Shown here: positions 39,582 to 39,706 of the stretch, in pieces | Layout of the letters: each line of letters opens with the position of its first letter | Position numbering within the stretch: position 1 is the stretch's first letter | Virus record (IMG/VR): IMGVR_UViG_3300045902_000325 | Location: 1 to 39,706 of that record | DNA length: 39,706 bases | Strand: one strand, 5' to 3' | DNA from: a virus | The notes under the pieces: generated by a model | The model's database searches: none | What the model was told of the DNA's origin: nothing | Seen by the model: the letters and a program-made list of their open reading frames with translations, nothing else | Translations under genes and position numbers: made by a program

Positions 39582-39706
39582 GTGAACTACCCACCCACGC
39601 CAGAGGCGATGGGTTGGGCTTCTGACTTCACAGACTTATGCTTCTTTACAGAAGTCTTACTTGTGTCTCCATCAGTGTTATCGAGCGTCCCACCCGATAT
39701 TATTTT
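39582..39706 (-). mobile_element. IS200/IS605 right end with tnpB tail (copy D, continues out of window)
   Basis: GTGAACTACCCACCCACGCC..GATGGGTTGGG is the right-end hairpin. Above it the minus frame encodes KIISGGTLDNTDGDTSKTSV, KKHKSVKSEAQPIASGVGG-stop, the TnpB C terminus whose last codons overlap the hairpin. The rest, possibly an intact tnpB, lies outside the window. Confidence 0.75.

Overview
The window looks like part of a large tailed-phage genome, or a closely phage-like replicon, with a Bacteroidota host. It is AT-rich and tightly packed. Essentially every credible gene is on the minus strand, many with ATGA or short stop/start overlaps. Phage character comes from a lysis cassette (amidase, GH24-like lysozyme, small membrane proteins), a Cas4/RecB-like nuclease, a ClpP-like protease, a phage-type dATP/dGTP diphosphohydrolase, small zinc-ribbon proteins and many short unknown genes. 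The Bacteroidota assignment is an inference from two promoters of the TTG-N19-20-TAnnTTTg/a type and a DUF4494-like protein. No terminase, portal, capsid or polymerase gene lies in the window, so phage identity is likely but not proven.

Layout (coordinates ascend, transcription descends). 1-2.8 kb: lysis region with PAS-membrane protein, terminator, amidase, lysozyme and an unlisted 47-residue two-helix membrane protein. 2.4-4.9 kb: small genes including an HNH-like protein and a ClpS-like domain. 4.9-23.7 kb: a glycan region with two NAD-dependent epimerases, several GT-A and GT-B glycosyltransferases, a NodB-like deacetylase, SAM methyltransferases and an FAD oxidoreductase, plus a ClpP-like protease, a papain-like protease and a dNTP diphosphohydrolase/HAD fusion. 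18.2-20.97 kb: a 45-bp transposon-end palindrome and a cluster of small ORFs with recurring motifs. 23.8-28.5 kb: an accessory block with an amber-interrupted GIY-YIG endonuclease, a structured non-coding stretch, a protein made of 36 perfect heptapeptide repeats, and a wrecked restriction-modification system. 28.5-35.1 kb: a nuclease-like protein and four more glycosyltransferases. 35.1-39.5 kb: small proteins, a SLOG-like protein, the Cas4/RecB-like nuclease, a zinc ribbon, a glycosyltransferase and DUF4494.

Six loci carry left-end, right-end or 3'-tnpB remnants of one IS200/IS605-type (tnpB) family, and a seventh is just the two ends fused. No intact tnpB is present. Two copies are nearly identical about 270-bp deletion derivatives that keep both end hairpins and the tnpB tail, the part that normally carries the omega (re)RNA scaffold.

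Together the genes suggest a phage that invests heavily in carbohydrate chemistry (sugar conversion, transfer, deacetylation, methylation, oxidation), probably to decorate virion proteins or remodel the host surface, alongside lysis, proteolysis and nucleotide-pool functions. The accessory insertions (restriction-modification, homing nuclease, IS remnants, small-ORF cluster) are mostly decayed.
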